Numbered from the stretch's first letter, positions 27,167 through 37,546 are shown. The stretch: DNA of 64,000 bases from Neoalteromonas arenosi (GCF_030362855.1 NZ_JAUCBP010000013.1:186001-250000), one strand, 5' to 3'. Numbers and translations are program-made. The notes: generated from the letters alone by a model not told the origin.

Positions 27167-27377
27167 TGCTAAAGCTTTTTGGATATAGACGATTAGATCG
27201 ATGTTCTACACACGGTATACATAGCTGCAATTGTGGTGTTTGTGTGTGAGCCATCGATAATCACTACCAATTAATCAGAAAAAACTGAGTGAACGGTTTT
27301 TTTTTGAAAAAAAAGCGAACTATTTACTGATTCGAGCAGTAATATCAATAGTCTGATCTGACCAAGAGAAATAAACT

Positions 27378-28262
27378 ATGAAACTACTTAACAAGAAAGC
27401 GTCTGCATTTGTTTTTACAGCAGTAGCGGCAACCGTTGTATCAGCTTACGCGACTGCAAAGCACTCTGTTAATCATATCGAACACGTGTCTGACGAGGTG
27501 ATTGCACAGCAACGTGCAGCATTGGCTGCGAATACCGAAGGTAAGGGATTTGGGCCACAGTCACCCCGTGACCTAGGTACGCTTGAGGGCGAAAACAACC
27601 GTCACTTTGGGATGCAACCTGGCAGCGAGAATATGAACTTATGCAACATCCATTTCCACAAAAACGCGGAACACAAAGGTGGAGAATTTACCACTTACGC
27701 GGGGAATGGTGATGGAAAGGGCTTCTATACAGGTTATAAGTACGATGGCACCTTAACCGAAGCGCAGTTGCGTCCTGTAGCGGGTCAAGTGTGCGGCGCA
27801 AAAGGTCACCCATTGCAATCAGGTGATACCTTAGAAGTTCACTTTGTTTACACCTCAGCACAAGTTACGCCAGGTCCCACTTTAGGTGCTTGCTTGTCTG
27901 ACAGCGTGATGAACCCAGGCTTGCGTGTTGAAGGTCAAGTCATCGTCTTGGCGAATGATGAAAACGCGATCGACTTCGCTGACATGGCAGCTGTGGGTAT
28001 GGCGAATGGTTACCATCAAGCGGTTAATATCCCAACTGACACCGGTACACCGATCACTTATTGGGGGTCTACTACAGGTCCTTCATACAATGAAAAGGCT
28101 TCACCGTTGCACGTGACGTGGAGCGTACGCCCTGAAGTCGCTGTTGTGGATATCAACAGTGTCGGTAAGTGGTGTGAAGATAATCAGTTTGACGAAGATC
28201 ACGCCCATGGCGTAAGAAATTTAGTCGTCAATCCAAACTTAATCTCTGATATCAATCAGTAA
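27378..28262 (+). CDS. delta-class carbonic anhydrase, exported
   Basis: A 294-residue protein with a signal peptide (about 1-27). The conserved NLCNIHFHKNAEHKGGEF block carries His ligands for the catalytic zinc, and Cys pairs (about 88 and 139, and later) are likely disulfides. Delta-class enzymes, first known from marine algae and found in marine bacteria, hydrate CO2 to bicarbonate. Periplasmic location is inferred from the signal. The gene stands alone with its own terminator. Confidence 0.88.
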   Translation: MKLLNKKASAFVFTAVAATVVSAYATAKHSVNHIEHVSDEVIAQQRAALAANTEGKGFGPQSPRDLGTLEGENNRHFGMQPGSENMNLCNIHFHKNAEHKGGEFTTYAGNGDGKGFYTGYKYDGTLTEAQLRPVAGQVCGAKGHPLQSGDTLEVHFVYTSAQVTPGPTLGACLSDSVMNPGLRVEGQVIVLANDENAIDFADMAAVGMANGYHQAVNIPTDTGTPITYWGSTTGPSYNEKASPLHVTWSVRPEVAVVDINSVGKWCEDNQFDEDHAHGVRNLVVNPNLISDINQ

Positions 28263-28281
28263 AGTTGCTTTTCCAGTCGTT

Positions 28282-28310
28282 AAAGCGCACCCATGGGGGG
28301 CGCTTTTTTA
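28282..28310 (+). terminator. terminator behind the carbonic anhydrase gene
   Basis: The arms AAAGCGC (28282-28288) and GCGCTTT (28300-28306) with inner CCC/GGG pairs are followed by T residues. Confidence 0.8.
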
Positions 28311-28390
28311 TTATAAAGCAGCAGCTTAAGTTCTTGGTTTATCGCTGTTTAGTGCTAAGCTCTACATAATGGCATTCAATAAGCAGTGTT

Positions 28391-30052
28391 ATGGATTTTG
28401 AATTTCTGCATCAAAAATTCTTTGATACCTACAAAAAGCGCTACGTAGCGATAATTTCGGGTTGGCAAGATATCCGTAAATCACAGGACCTCGGAAAACT
28501 CGATAGCCTCAAGTTTGAGGTGCATTCGTTAAAAGGTGAATCGGGTGCTTTGGGGTTTACCGATTTGTTTGCACTGGTTACTGAACTTGATCATCGTCTT
28601 AGGCAGATTACTCAAGACGGTTTTTCCGCGTCTCTGATTGCTGACGTTGATGGCTTTCTCAATCAGTTCATTGCTGCGCATAAAAAGTCGCCAAATCCAC
28701 TGTTAGTCCACCCAAATAAATTAACTGCGCAAGCGCCTGAGCCTACGGAGCCCGCTGCTGCGACTCCGGTGCCACCGAAGATGCCAATGGACCGCACAGC
28801 GGATCAAATACTAATTGCGTTGGTGGATGACGATTTCGCGACATCAGCGGCCACTATTAAATCATTGGAATCTTTCGGCTTTGTTTGTGTTCACTATACG
28901 TCGATTACTAAATGCAAGCAGGCAATGGAAGAGAAACACTTCCATCTAGTGCTCCTCGATGTTGTGATGCCGGATGCGACCGAGGACGATGTATTCGCTT
29001 TTACGCGTGAGTGCGTTGCAGATGGCATCCGCGTTATCTGCATGTCCGCCAAGGACCAGTTATCTACACGGCTGCAAGCTGTGCGCTCAGGTGTTTCGGA
29101 TTACGCCATGAAACCCATTAACATTAACAACCTGGTGTATAAAATAAAGCAAGCTTGTGCGTTAGACGTTGAACGGCCATTCCGTATTGTGCTCCTGGAC
29201 GATCAAGCTACTATCGGTGAGTATTTTGAAGGACTGGCTAAAAGCAAAGGGTTTGAACTGATTGCCTACAGTAGTGCGCCTGAATTTATTGCTAATTTGG
29301 AAGTCAGCATTCCAGATATTTTTCTATTAGATATAAACATGCCCGAGGTCAATGGTTACGAAGTTGCACGGATTTTGCGGCATGAGGCTCGTTTCGAATA
29401 TGTACCCATTGTATTTTTAAGTGCTGATGATTCACCCGCGGCTAAACTGGATGTCTTATCGGCCGGTGGTGAGGATGTTATTTCCAAGTCAGATTCACCT
29501 GAGCACATTTTCAAACAGATTGAATATCGTATTACCCGCGGCCAGCATGTGCGAGCGATGGCGGTAAAAGACGGCTTAACAGGCTTACTTAACCACGGTC
29601 AGTTAATGGAGTCGTTGTCTGGATTTAGGCGATTAGCTGAGCGCTTGAAAACGCATTACGCCATCGCCTTGCTTGACCTCGATAATTTTAAATCAGTGAA
29701 TGACAATTACGGTCACGGCGTCGGCGATAGTGTTTTGGTTGGTCTATCTCATCTGATTAAGCGTTTAGTAAGAGAGAGCGACATTGTTGGCCGCTATGGT
29801 GGCGAGGAGTTCTTAATTGCTTTTCAAGATGTTAATGATACTGACGGGATCATTGGCAAACTGGATACAATTCGCGAAGCCTTCACAGCAATAGAGTTTG
29901 ATACCAGCGATGGTAAGATTTCTTCCTCGTTTAGTTGTGGAGTGGCACTTAGTAGAGGTGGTGAATCCATCAGTAACTTGATAAATCGTGCCGATGAAGC
30001 CATGTATGCGGCGAAAAAGGCGGGCAAAAACAGAGTATTACTGGCTGAATAA
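28391..30052 (+). CDS. Hpt-REC-REC-GGDEF diguanylate cyclase
   Basis: A 553-residue cytosolic hybrid: an Hpt domain (about 1-100, phospho-His in VHSLKGES), a Pro-rich linker, a first receiver (about 135-255, LLDVVMPD), a second receiver (about 270-385, LLDINMPE) and a GGDEF domain (about 395-550) with the intact signature GGEEF. It should make cyclic di-GMP under phosphorelay control. It ends 4 bp from the cheB end (convergent), next to the chemotaxis operon, so cross-talk with its CheA is plausible. Confidence 0.92.
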   Translation: MDFEFLHQKFFDTYKKRYVAIISGWQDIRKSQDLGKLDSLKFEVHSLKGESGALGFTDLFALVTELDHRLRQITQDGFSASLIADVDGFLNQFIAAHKKSPNPLLVHPNKLTAQAPEPTEPAAATPVPPKMPMDRTADQILIALVDDDFATSAATIKSLESFGFVCVHYTSITKCKQAMEEKHFHLVLLDVVMPDATEDDVFAFTRECVADGIRVICMSAKDQLSTRLQAVRSGVSDYAMKPININNLVYKIKQACALDVERPFRIVLLDDQATIGEYFEGLAKSKGFELIAYSSAPEFIANLEVSIPDIFLLDINMPEVNGYEVARILRHEARFEYVPIVFLSADDSPAAKLDVLSAGGEDVISKSDSPEHIFKQIEYRITRGQHVRAMAVKDGLTGLLNHGQLMESLSGFRRLAERLKTHYAIALLDLDNFKSVNDNYGHGVGDSVLVGLSHLIKRLVRESDIVGRYGGEEFLIAFQDVNDTDGIIGKLDTIREAFTAIEFDTSDGKISSSFSCGVALSRGGESISNLINRADEAMYAAKKAGKNRVLLAE

Positions 30053-30056
30053 AGGA

Positions 30057-31088
30057 CTACTTTAATGACTTCAGTCGAGCCCACTGATACAAGGCTGAGC
30101 TGATATCGGCTAAGTCTTTCTGTTGTGAGGCGGCACCAATGCGAACGGCTTCTTTAGGCATACCGTAAATGAGACAACTGGCTTCAGATTGTGCGATAGT
30201 TTCTCCACCGGCCTGCTTCATTTGGGCCAATCCTTGCGCACCGTCTTTACCCATGCCAGTTAATAGTACGCCAGCGGCCCTTCTACCAGCAATTTGTGCC
30301 ACACTGTTAAACATAACATCGATAGAAGGTCGATGATTGTTTACTTTGTCGGTTTGACTGAGTTTGATTTTATAACCGTCATTAGTGTCTTGTATTTCTA
30401 AGTGGTAGTCGCCTGGCGCGATATACACATGTCCTTGCTTGATGGGTTGCCCTTGTGTTGCCTCGACTACTGTGAGTTGGCAGAGGCTGTTCAAACGCTG
30501 TGCAAACGATTGTGTAAAACCTTTAGGCATATGCTGGCTAACAACCACTGCGGGAAAGCTCTTTGGCAGTTCCATCAATATATGTCGGATAGCTTCAGTT
30601 CCGCCAGTACTGGCACCAATAGCGACAAGAGACAAATTACTCACTTCACTCACATTACGCACGGTCTGAGTGCTGGTAGGCATTATGTCTAGTTTAGCTT
30701 GTGAAGCGAGCAGAATTTTGTCGGTTAACTCTTGCTCAAACTCCTTCACTTTGTTGGCGATATCAAGTTTTGGCTTAGGTAAAAAATCAACGGCGCCCAA
30801 TGCAAGGGCTTCCATAGTGGCTAACGCACCCTGTTCGGTCAGTGATGAAAACATAACCACGGGGGTTGGCCGAGCTTTCATGAGTCTGTCTAAGAAGACC
30901 AAACCGTTGACCTCGGGCATCTCCACATCCAGCGTTATAACATCAGGTTTTAGCTCATTGACCATGCGCTTTGCAATAAATGCATTCGCTGCGGCACCAA
31001 CTAAGGTTAACAGCGGATGATTATCTATCATCTCACTCAACAGAGCCCGAACAAGTGCAGAATCATCAACGACCAATACTGTAATCAT
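30057..31088 (-). CDS. cheB: CheB chemotaxis methylesterase/glutamine deamidase
   Basis: A 343-residue protein with an N-terminal receiver (phospho-acceptor D54 in LDVEMPEV) and a C-terminal esterase domain with the Ser in GASTGGTEA and the His in SQHMPKG. It removes methyl groups from the MCP in opposition to CheR. It is the last gene of the operon, 9 bp behind cheD. Confidence 0.96.
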   Translation of the reverse strand: MITVLVVDDSALVRALLSEMIDNHPLLTLVGAAANAFIAKRMVNELKPDVITLDVEMPEVNGLVFLDRLMKARPTPVVMFSSLTEQGALATMEALALGAVDFLPKPKLDIANKVKEFEQELTDKILLASQAKLDIMPTSTQTVRNVSEVSNLSLVAIGASTGGTEAIRHILMELPKSFPAVVVSQHMPKGFTQSFAQRLNSLCQLTVVEATQGQPIKQGHVYIAPGDYHLEIQDTNDGYKIKLSQTDKVNNHRPSIDVMFNSVAQIAGRRAAGVLLTGMGKDGAQGLAQMKQAGGETIAQSEASCLIYGMPKEAVRIGAASQQKDLADISSALYQWARLKSLK

Positions 31089-31097
31089 CGTAGTATC

Positions 31098-31697
31098 CTA
31101 AAACAGATCGACGTCGCCAGATTGCGGCTTTTGCTTGATCTTCATGCGGTATTCACTTTCGCGATCAATAATGGTGGTGTTATTCAATGACTTGATTTTC
31201 CTGACTTTCACTTCGCCGGTTTCAGTAAAGAAATAGATCTTACGCGGAAAGTCTCCTAAAACGTCTTCGGCGATTATTGGAATGTGTTCGGTTCGCAAAT
31301 ACTGTAAGACAAAATTCGCATTAAGTTGGCCAATATTGGCCATCGTGATTCCCTTCAATACGTTTCCACCGCCAAAGACTTTAGCCTCGAGCTGTGATTT
31401 TCGCGCGCCTAATTTTAGTAACTCATTGATCAATAATTCCATCGCGTACACGCCGTAGCGAGCAGACTCTGACATTAGGTCATGTGCAATGCCTTCATCA
31501 GTGCCACTGGGTAATAGAAAATGATTTAGGCCGCAGATGTTGGCAACTGGGTCGCGCAAGCATACCGAAACGCAAGACCCCAATACTGTTACAATTATGC
31601 CTTTCTCTCGAGTCGCGTAGAACTCACCAGGTAAAATCTTAATCGCTTCCTGTTGGAAGTGCCGATCGTAATAACGGGTAGGATGCAGGTTAGGCAT
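31098..31697 (-). CDS. cheD: CheD receptor glutamine deamidase
   Basis: A 199-residue protein with the CheD signature GSCVSVCL and the catalytic His in GLNHFLLP. The ATG at 31697 is chosen because GGAG stands ahead of it and it gives MPNLHPTRYYD; upstream extension is shadow. It overlaps cheR by 8 bp. It ends in GDVDLF, a tail almost shared by the first protein of the operon. CheD deamidates receptor Gln residues and often couples to a CheY phosphatase. Confidence 0.94.
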   Translation of the reverse strand: MPNLHPTRYYDRHFQQEAIKILPGEFYATREKGIIVTVLGSCVSVCLRDPVANICGLNHFLLPSGTDEGIAHDLMSESARYGVYAMELLINELLKLGARKSQLEAKVFGGGNVLKGITMANIGQLNANFVLQYLRTEHIPIIAEDVLGDFPRKIYFFTETGEVKVRKIKSLNNTTIIDRESEYRMKIKQKPQSGDVDLF

Positions 31698-32541
31698 TAG
31701 TACTCCTGCGAATAGTTTCGTATACCGTTTTACCCCTTGGCTTGAGCCAATGATTGAGATGACTGAAATTTTCGGAGTGCCCTGCGAAATATAAGCCGCC
31801 AGGTTTAAGCACATGGCAGAACTTTTCAACTAATTGCGCTTGTGTAGTACGGTCGAAATAAATCATTACATTACGACAAAAAATCGCATCCAGAGGTGCA
31901 TTCACTTGCCAGCTAGTTGCGAGTAAATTTTGCTGGAAAAAGGTAATGCTCTGCTGTAACTGTGGGCTCACTCGAACTAACCCTGACCGTGCCCCCTTGC
32001 CCTTCAAGAAGAATTGACGCTTGCGACTTAGGCTTAAATTTTCAATCGCCTTGCGCGCATAGATACCCCGTTGTGCAGTTTCAAGTACACCACTGTCTAT
32101 ATCTGACGCTAACAGCGTTATGTTGTTGTTCATGTCACCACGAGCTTCGGCACACGCCATGGCGATGGAGTAGGCTTCTTCGCCGCTACTGCAGGCAGTG
32201 CACCAAACGGTTAATGGTTGAGGGTTCTCCCGGACGTATTGCTTGAGAATATCAAAGTGATGCTCTTCGCGAAAAAACGAGGTTAAGTTTGTGGTCAAGG
32301 CATTCACAAAGGCTTCTTTTTCCTCTGTGTGATTGTCCAAATAGTGTAAATATTGTTTGAACGATTTCAGCTCGAGTGCACGAATACGTCGAGATAGCCT
32401 ACTATATACCATCGAGTCTTTTGAATCAGACAGATGGATGCCGGCCATCGCTTTAAGGCGGCTACAAATTGCGGTAAAGTCACTGCGCGTGAAAGCAAAC
32501 TCTTTGGCTCGCTCAGCTTTATTTATCAAAAACTTTCCCAC
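31690..32541 (-). CDS. cheR: CheR chemotaxis methyltransferase
   Basis: A 283-residue protein with the N-terminal helical domain and SAM-binding motif (WCTACSSGEEAYS), then FCRNVMIYFD. It methylates Glu residues of the MCP encoded upstream, with which it overlaps by 16 bp. The MCP ends in a WESF tail that can tether CheR. Confidence 0.96.
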   Translation of the reverse strand: MGKFLINKAERAKEFAFTRSDFTAICSRLKAMAGIHLSDSKDSMVYSRLSRRIRALELKSFKQYLHYLDNHTEEKEAFVNALTTNLTSFFREEHHFDILKQYVRENPQPLTVWCTACSSGEEAYSIAMACAEARGDMNNNITLLASDIDSGVLETAQRGIYARKAIENLSLSRKRQFFLKGKGARSGLVRVSPQLQQSITFFQQNLLATSWQVNAPLDAIFCRNVMIYFDRTTQAQLVEKFCHVLKPGGLYFAGHSENFSHLNHWLKPRGKTVYETIRRSTNA

Positions 32542-35240
32542 TCATCGTCGTCGACCGTTTTGGGCAATGCTCTATTGGATTTATACAGGCGCTTTTCGGG
32601 CGTAAAGCTTCCTAGTGCTTTCGGCGCTTCGAATGACCGAGTGTAGGCATCGGCTATAACGAATGATTGCACGCGAGAAACTAAGTGTTCTGCTTGACTG
32701 TTCATACTTTCAGCTGCTGCCGCCGCCTCTTCCACCAAGGCGGCATTTTGCTGCGTCATATCATCCATCTGAGCAATGGCTTCGTTAATTGCCTCGATTC
32801 CGGATGCTTGTTGAACCGATGCTGAGGCAATTTCTGCCATTATGTCATTTACATTGGTGACAGCATCAACAATATGCTGCATAGTTTCACCGGATTGGTT
32901 GACCAAAACATTGCCGCTTTCTACCTTGCTGACGGAATCTGAGATAAGCGCTTTGATATCTTTGGCGGCATTTGCTGAGCGTTGGGCCAAGGTTCTGACT
33001 TCGGCGGCAACCACAGCAAAACCACGTCCTTGCTCACCCGCGCGCGCGGCTTCGACAGCCGCATTCAATGCTAGAATATTCGTTTGGAAAGCGATCCCAT
33101 CTATTACGCCAATAATGTCGGCTATCTTGGATGCGGATGCGTGAATTTCCGTCATCGTAGCGACGACTTTCTCAATCAATTTACCGCCTTCACCAGCAAC
33201 TTGCGCGGCATTTGATGCCAAATTGTTGGCCTGTTTAGCGTTGTTGGCATTAAGTTGCACGGTGCTGGTCATTTCTTCCATGCTTGATGCCGTTTCTTCC
33301 AGGTTCGCAGCTTGTTGCTCAGTACGTGTGGACAAATCGGCATTGCCTTTGGCAATTTCACCTGAGGCACTAGTGATAGTTTCTGCGGCTTCGCGAATTT
33401 CAGCTATCACTTCGGCAAGATTACTGGCTGTTGTATTACAATATTCCTTCATTTCGCCAAACGTCCCATCAAAATCGCTTTCTATGCGCGTGGTCAGATC
33501 TTGCTTCGCTATCGACTGCAGAACAACGGTGATCTGTTGTAATCCTTGCTCTGTCACGTCCATTAATTGATTGAGGTTTTCTGCCAATGCTAGGTAGAAG
33601 CCGGTTTTACCATCGGTACTCGCTCTTACTGAGAAATTACCCGCGACTGCACCACTGACCAATTCGCCGATCTCTCGCTCGGCTAACACTTCTTTAGTTC
33701 GGTCAACCCACTCGACACAAGCGCCTAGGCGCTCCCCATTTTCGGACTTAATAGGACTGGCAATCAAACGATAATGGCGGCCGCCTACTGCAATTTGCGT
33801 CACATATTGAGAATCCAGATGCGATAGTATATGGGCTTGATGGCTAGGATCCTTGTGGAAGTCATCGATATTGGAGCCCAGTAAATCATGGGCTCTAAAA
33901 TTAGGTAAATCCTTGCGTAAATCGTGTTCAGCTTCACTAAATAAATCTCTGACCGCTTGATTGAGATAAATGATATTGCGGTCGTTATCAGCGAGCATAA
34001 AACAAGAAGAACTGTTGTCTAATGCCTGGCGCACACGAATGGCTTCTAGTGATTGTTTGGAATATGCCTTAAGTTCATTGGTCAATGTTTCGACACTTTC
34101 CTGGATTATGCCAATTTCATCGTCACGACGGTATTTAAACCTTACCGAGTAATCATTCACTGCAAGCTTACTCAACGCTTTGGTAACATGATTGATACCG
34201 CGGGTTATCGAGAGGTTAACCAGGACAAATATACCGCTGGCCAATAGCAATAATATGACAATTGTTACCCATTTGACGGTTTGCTGCTGAGATACTTCTC
34301 GGTTATATGAAATCAGCAAATCTTCGAGCAGTGTGACATAGGTCGCTTGTTTACTGTACAACAAATCGATTTCTTCTGTGAACGCATTAAAAAATTGTCC
34401 TGATGGATAATCTAATGCATCAGCGGTAAGTATCTGCAGCTCTAGCAGACTCAACGATTGAGTCAGTGCACTGTTAAAAGTCGTGGCGTCATTTATCAAG
34501 GCTTGTAGCGCCGGTTCACGACTGGTTTCGGCGGCATAGCGCAGATTGCGCAGAAATTCTTGGTTTACCGCTCGGGCATTATTTTGCAAACCTTCAAGCC
34601 GCGCACGGGTGCTCGGTTCTAAGGTCTGTCGCGTTAAAACGCCAGCGCCCATTCCTCTGATTTTACCCAAAGTGTCGGTTAGCATGGGCAGCGCATCAAA
34701 ATTGGCTCTGACTAAGTGATAGGCACTATCAGACGGCGCGTAAATAAGTTTAAAATTGCGCATAACTACTGCGGCCACTTCGCCGATATCGTCAATGAGT
34801 TGAGAGTGGCGATTAAATATCGCGGTAGGCTGACCCACTTTATTGATGGCGTTGTCTTTTAATGTCACCCATGTCGTATAGTGCTGCTGGATCAGTAAAC
34901 GAGCGGTATCTGCGTGAGGGTTGTTTTCAAGCACATTTAGCAAATTTCGAAAGGCTGTATCAACATTATCAGCGGCACTGAGAACAGCGCTACGCGCCGA
35001 TTCATCCCCGCCCAGCCAGCGGGCAGATGTTCCCCGGTGAACCGCAATAACTTTACGGAGTAACACCGTTTGCTGTGCAATCGGCGTTCCTTGAATACTA
35101 AGTTCAGAGAGTTGGACGCTGGCGCTGTTCTGATGTTGCAGGTAGTAACTCGGCACGGCTACGGCTATTAAAGTCATTACAGCGAAAATGATCAATTTCG
35201 CGCGAATACTTATTTTATCCGCGTATGGCATTAACTTCAT
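32526..35240 (-). CDS. methyl-accepting chemotaxis protein with PAS and C-terminal CheR tether
   Basis: A 904-residue receptor with TM1 at about 13-33, a long periplasmic helical sensor (about 40-325), TM2 at about 325-345 and a HAMP. A PAS-like domain (about 400-515) and a second HAMP-like segment follow, then the signalling hairpin with the strictly conserved EAARAGEQGRGFAVVA tip. It ends in DEWESF, close to the NWETF pentapeptide that binds CheR. The ligand is unknown. It overlaps cheW by 4 bp. Confidence 0.93.
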   Translation of the reverse strand: MKLMPYADKISIRAKLIIFAVMTLIAVAVPSYYLQHQNSASVQLSELSIQGTPIAQQTVLLRKVIAVHRGTSARWLGGDESARSAVLSAADNVDTAFRNLLNVLENNPHADTARLLIQQHYTTWVTLKDNAINKVGQPTAIFNRHSQLIDDIGEVAAVVMRNFKLIYAPSDSAYHLVRANFDALPMLTDTLGKIRGMGAGVLTRQTLEPSTRARLEGLQNNARAVNQEFLRNLRYAAETSREPALQALINDATTFNSALTQSLSLLELQILTADALDYPSGQFFNAFTEEIDLLYSKQATYVTLLEDLLISYNREVSQQQTVKWVTIVILLLLASGIFVLVNLSITRGINHVTKALSKLAVNDYSVRFKYRRDDEIGIIQESVETLTNELKAYSKQSLEAIRVRQALDNSSSCFMLADNDRNIIYLNQAVRDLFSEAEHDLRKDLPNFRAHDLLGSNIDDFHKDPSHQAHILSHLDSQYVTQIAVGGRHYRLIASPIKSENGERLGACVEWVDRTKEVLAEREIGELVSGAVAGNFSVRASTDGKTGFYLALAENLNQLMDVTEQGLQQITVVLQSIAKQDLTTRIESDFDGTFGEMKEYCNTTASNLAEVIAEIREAAETITSASGEIAKGNADLSTRTEQQAANLEETASSMEEMTSTVQLNANNAKQANNLASNAAQVAGEGGKLIEKVVATMTEIHASASKIADIIGVIDGIAFQTNILALNAAVEAARAGEQGRGFAVVAAEVRTLAQRSANAAKDIKALISDSVSKVESGNVLVNQSGETMQHIVDAVTNVNDIMAEIASASVQQASGIEAINEAIAQMDDMTQQNAALVEEAAAAAESMNSQAEHLVSRVQSFVIADAYTRSFEAPKALGSFTPEKRLYKSNRALPKTVDDDEWESF

Positions 35241-35746
35241 CCGTTTGCTCCCCCTTTCGGTGCTTGCTGCTCGAAGAGTTGTAACTCTTCGCTTGTAATA
35301 AGCGCTTCGATATTCACCAGAATGACCATATCGTCATCGATGGTCACCAAACCATGTAAAAACCGGCTATCAAATGCTACACCGAATTCAGGCGGTGGCT
35401 TGATATTCTGCTGATGTACTTTTATCACGTCACTGACTTCGTCAACCACAATGCCAACAATGCGGTCGGCTATATTAAGCATTATTACAATCGTAAATTC
35501 ATTATACGTTGGCTCACCGACATTAAACTTGATACGTAAATCGACCACTGGAACGATATCGCCACGTAAGTTTAACACCCCTTTAATAAACGTTGGCGCA
35601 TTCGCCACCTTAGTAACTGGGTCATAGCCGCGGATTTCCTTAACCGTCATAATATCGAGTGCATAGGTTTCTGCACCAATGACGAAAGTTAGGAATTCCA
35701 ACTGTTGATCGTTATTGATTGGATTAGGCGTATTGTTATCAGTCAT
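35237..35746 (-). CDS. cheW: CheW coupling protein
   Basis: A 169-residue CheW fold with GAETYALDIMTVKEI and NLRGDIVPVVDLR. It links the MCP to CheA. The ATG at 35746 is used (MTDNNTPNP); a longer frame upstream lies inside cheA. It overlaps cheA by 8 bp and the MCP by 4 bp. Confidence 0.95.
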   Translation of the reverse strand: MTDNNTPNPINNDQQLEFLTFVIGAETYALDIMTVKEIRGYDPVTKVANAPTFIKGVLNLRGDIVPVVDLRIKFNVGEPTYNEFTIVIMLNIADRIVGIVVDEVSDVIKVHQQNIKPPPEFGVAFDSRFLHGLVTIDDDMVILVNIEALITSEELQLFEQQAPKGGANG

Positions 35747-37532
35747 CAACTTCCTCGGGTGATTCAACATTTGCGGCTTTCGTTGCCAAGGTTTCAATAT
35801 CGAGGATCATTGCAACACTGCCATCCCCCATAATCGTAGCGCCCGCGAATTGCTCTATCCGTCGATAATGCTGCTCAAGTGATTTTATAACCACCTGTTG
35901 TTGACCGGCTAAGGCATCAACCAGCAGAGCAAAGCGGCGTTGGCTTGATTCAATGAGCACGAGTATGGCAGCTTCTGGTGCAGGCACCATATTCTGTAAT
36001 CCTAATTCAGAGTGTAGGTCAACAATTGGCCAATAATCACCCCGGATAGAAAGCAGTCGGTCATTGCCTATGGTTTTAATTTGGTCAGCAGACGGCTGCA
36101 TAGTTTCAACGATATTGAGCAAAGGTATTACAAACGTTTGGTCACCGACTGTAACGCACATGCTATCTAGGATAGCCAATGTCAGTGGTAGTCGAATCGT
36201 TGTTTTAGAGCCTTGACCGGGTGTCGATTGAATATCAATGGTGCCTTTAATATCTTCGATATTGCGTTTCACAACATCCATGCCGACCCCGCGGCCGGAT
36301 ACATCAGTGACTGCATCAGCGGTCGAAAACCCCGGCGCAAATATCAGCTTCCATACATCACTATCGACTAAGTTATCGTCTTCAATCAACCCTGCTTTTA
36401 TGGCTTTACTAATAATTTTCTCGCGGTCCATCCCTTTACCGTCATCTTCAATATGAATGTAGACATTGCCACTGCGCTGCTCTGCGCATAGTCGAATTAA
36501 GCCGCGCTCAGGTTTTTTAGCAGTAATTCTCGCGTCAGGCGATTCAATACCATGATCGACACTATTGCGGACTAAATGTGTGAGCGGATCGACTAATTTT
36601 TCAATCATTCCTTTGTCGATCTCGGTATCCCCCCCCTGAATTTCTAGGTCAATGTGTTTATTGAGCTTGGTGCTTAAATCTCTGATGACGCGAGGGAAGC
36701 GGTTAAATACGAAAGAAATCGGAAGCATACGCATCGATAGCACCGAATCTTGGATATCGCGCGTATTGCGCGCCAGCTCATTGATGGCGTTTTCGAGCGT
36801 CTCTGCGAGTGCCCCGTGGGCCTGTTGATTTGCCAGACGCAAAATGGACTGAGTGATCACCAATTCACCAACAAGATTAACCAAACCGTCAATCTTATTG
36901 GTATCCACGCGGATTGTACTGGCCTCTGCGGGTGGTAATGGTTGTACTTTCGCTGCAGCTTTAATCTTTGGTAAAGGTGTTGTATCTATTCCTTCGGGGG
37001 GGACTTCAATTGTCGTTGTTGTCGCTTTTTCAGCGTCCTCTAAGGGCTCAAAAAAACCAAAGCTATCCTCTTCGTCAGCCGCCAGAACGCTCTCTAAAGG
37101 CTCAAAAAAGCCAAAGCCTTGGTCATCCTCCCCAATGGTTTGTGCTCCTGGATTAGCCGCTTCAAGTTTACCAATACCTAGCTCTATCGCTCCCCAATCA
37201 ATGTCACTGCCAGTTTGATAGGCGTTTAATATTTCGGTTAGATGATCGGTTGTGGATAACAGTAAATCAACAGTTGTCTTGTCCAGATGCAGTGCCTTGC
37301 TACGCGCTTTATCCAGCATGTTTTCCATGACATGAGTGAGGCCTGTTAACGCATCAAAACCGAAAATCCCACTACCACCTTTAATCGAGTGAGCGGCACG
37401 GAAAATCCCATTTAAATGCTCAGGATCTGGGTCTTCTATGTTTAAGCCGAGCAATAAGCTTTCCATATCACGCAAATGCTCTTGACTTTCTTCAAAGAAC
37501 ACCGAATGGAATTGACTCATATCGACTGACAT
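35739..37532 (-). CDS. cheA: CheA chemotaxis histidine kinase
   Basis: A 597-residue kinase. P1/Hpt has the phospho-His H48 in AAHSIKGGS. A linker (about 130-200) carries two copies of GFFEPLE (about 141-147 and 159-165) instead of a classical P2. The P3 dimer helices, a P4 ATPase (HLVRNSVDHGIE, DDGKGMD, GRGVGMDVV) and a P5 CheW-like domain follow. It passes phosphate to CheY and CheB. It starts 14 bp behind cheY. Confidence 0.95.
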   Translation of the reverse strand: MSVDMSQFHSVFFEESQEHLRDMESLLLGLNIEDPDPEHLNGIFRAAHSIKGGSGIFGFDALTGLTHVMENMLDKARSKALHLDKTTVDLLLSTTDHLTEILNAYQTGSDIDWGAIELGIGKLEAANPGAQTIGEDDQGFGFFEPLESVLAADEEDSFGFFEPLEDAEKATTTTIEVPPEGIDTTPLPKIKAAAKVQPLPPAEASTIRVDTNKIDGLVNLVGELVITQSILRLANQQAHGALAETLENAINELARNTRDIQDSVLSMRMLPISFVFNRFPRVIRDLSTKLNKHIDLEIQGGDTEIDKGMIEKLVDPLTHLVRNSVDHGIESPDARITAKKPERGLIRLCAEQRSGNVYIHIEDDGKGMDREKIISKAIKAGLIEDDNLVDSDVWKLIFAPGFSTADAVTDVSGRGVGMDVVKRNIEDIKGTIDIQSTPGQGSKTTIRLPLTLAILDSMCVTVGDQTFVIPLLNIVETMQPSADQIKTIGNDRLLSIRGDYWPIVDLHSELGLQNMVPAPEAAILVLIESSQRRFALLVDALAGQQQVVIKSLEQHYRRIEQFAGATIMGDGSVAMILDIETLATKAANVESPEEVDD

Positions 37533-37546
37533 AACTACTGCCTTGA

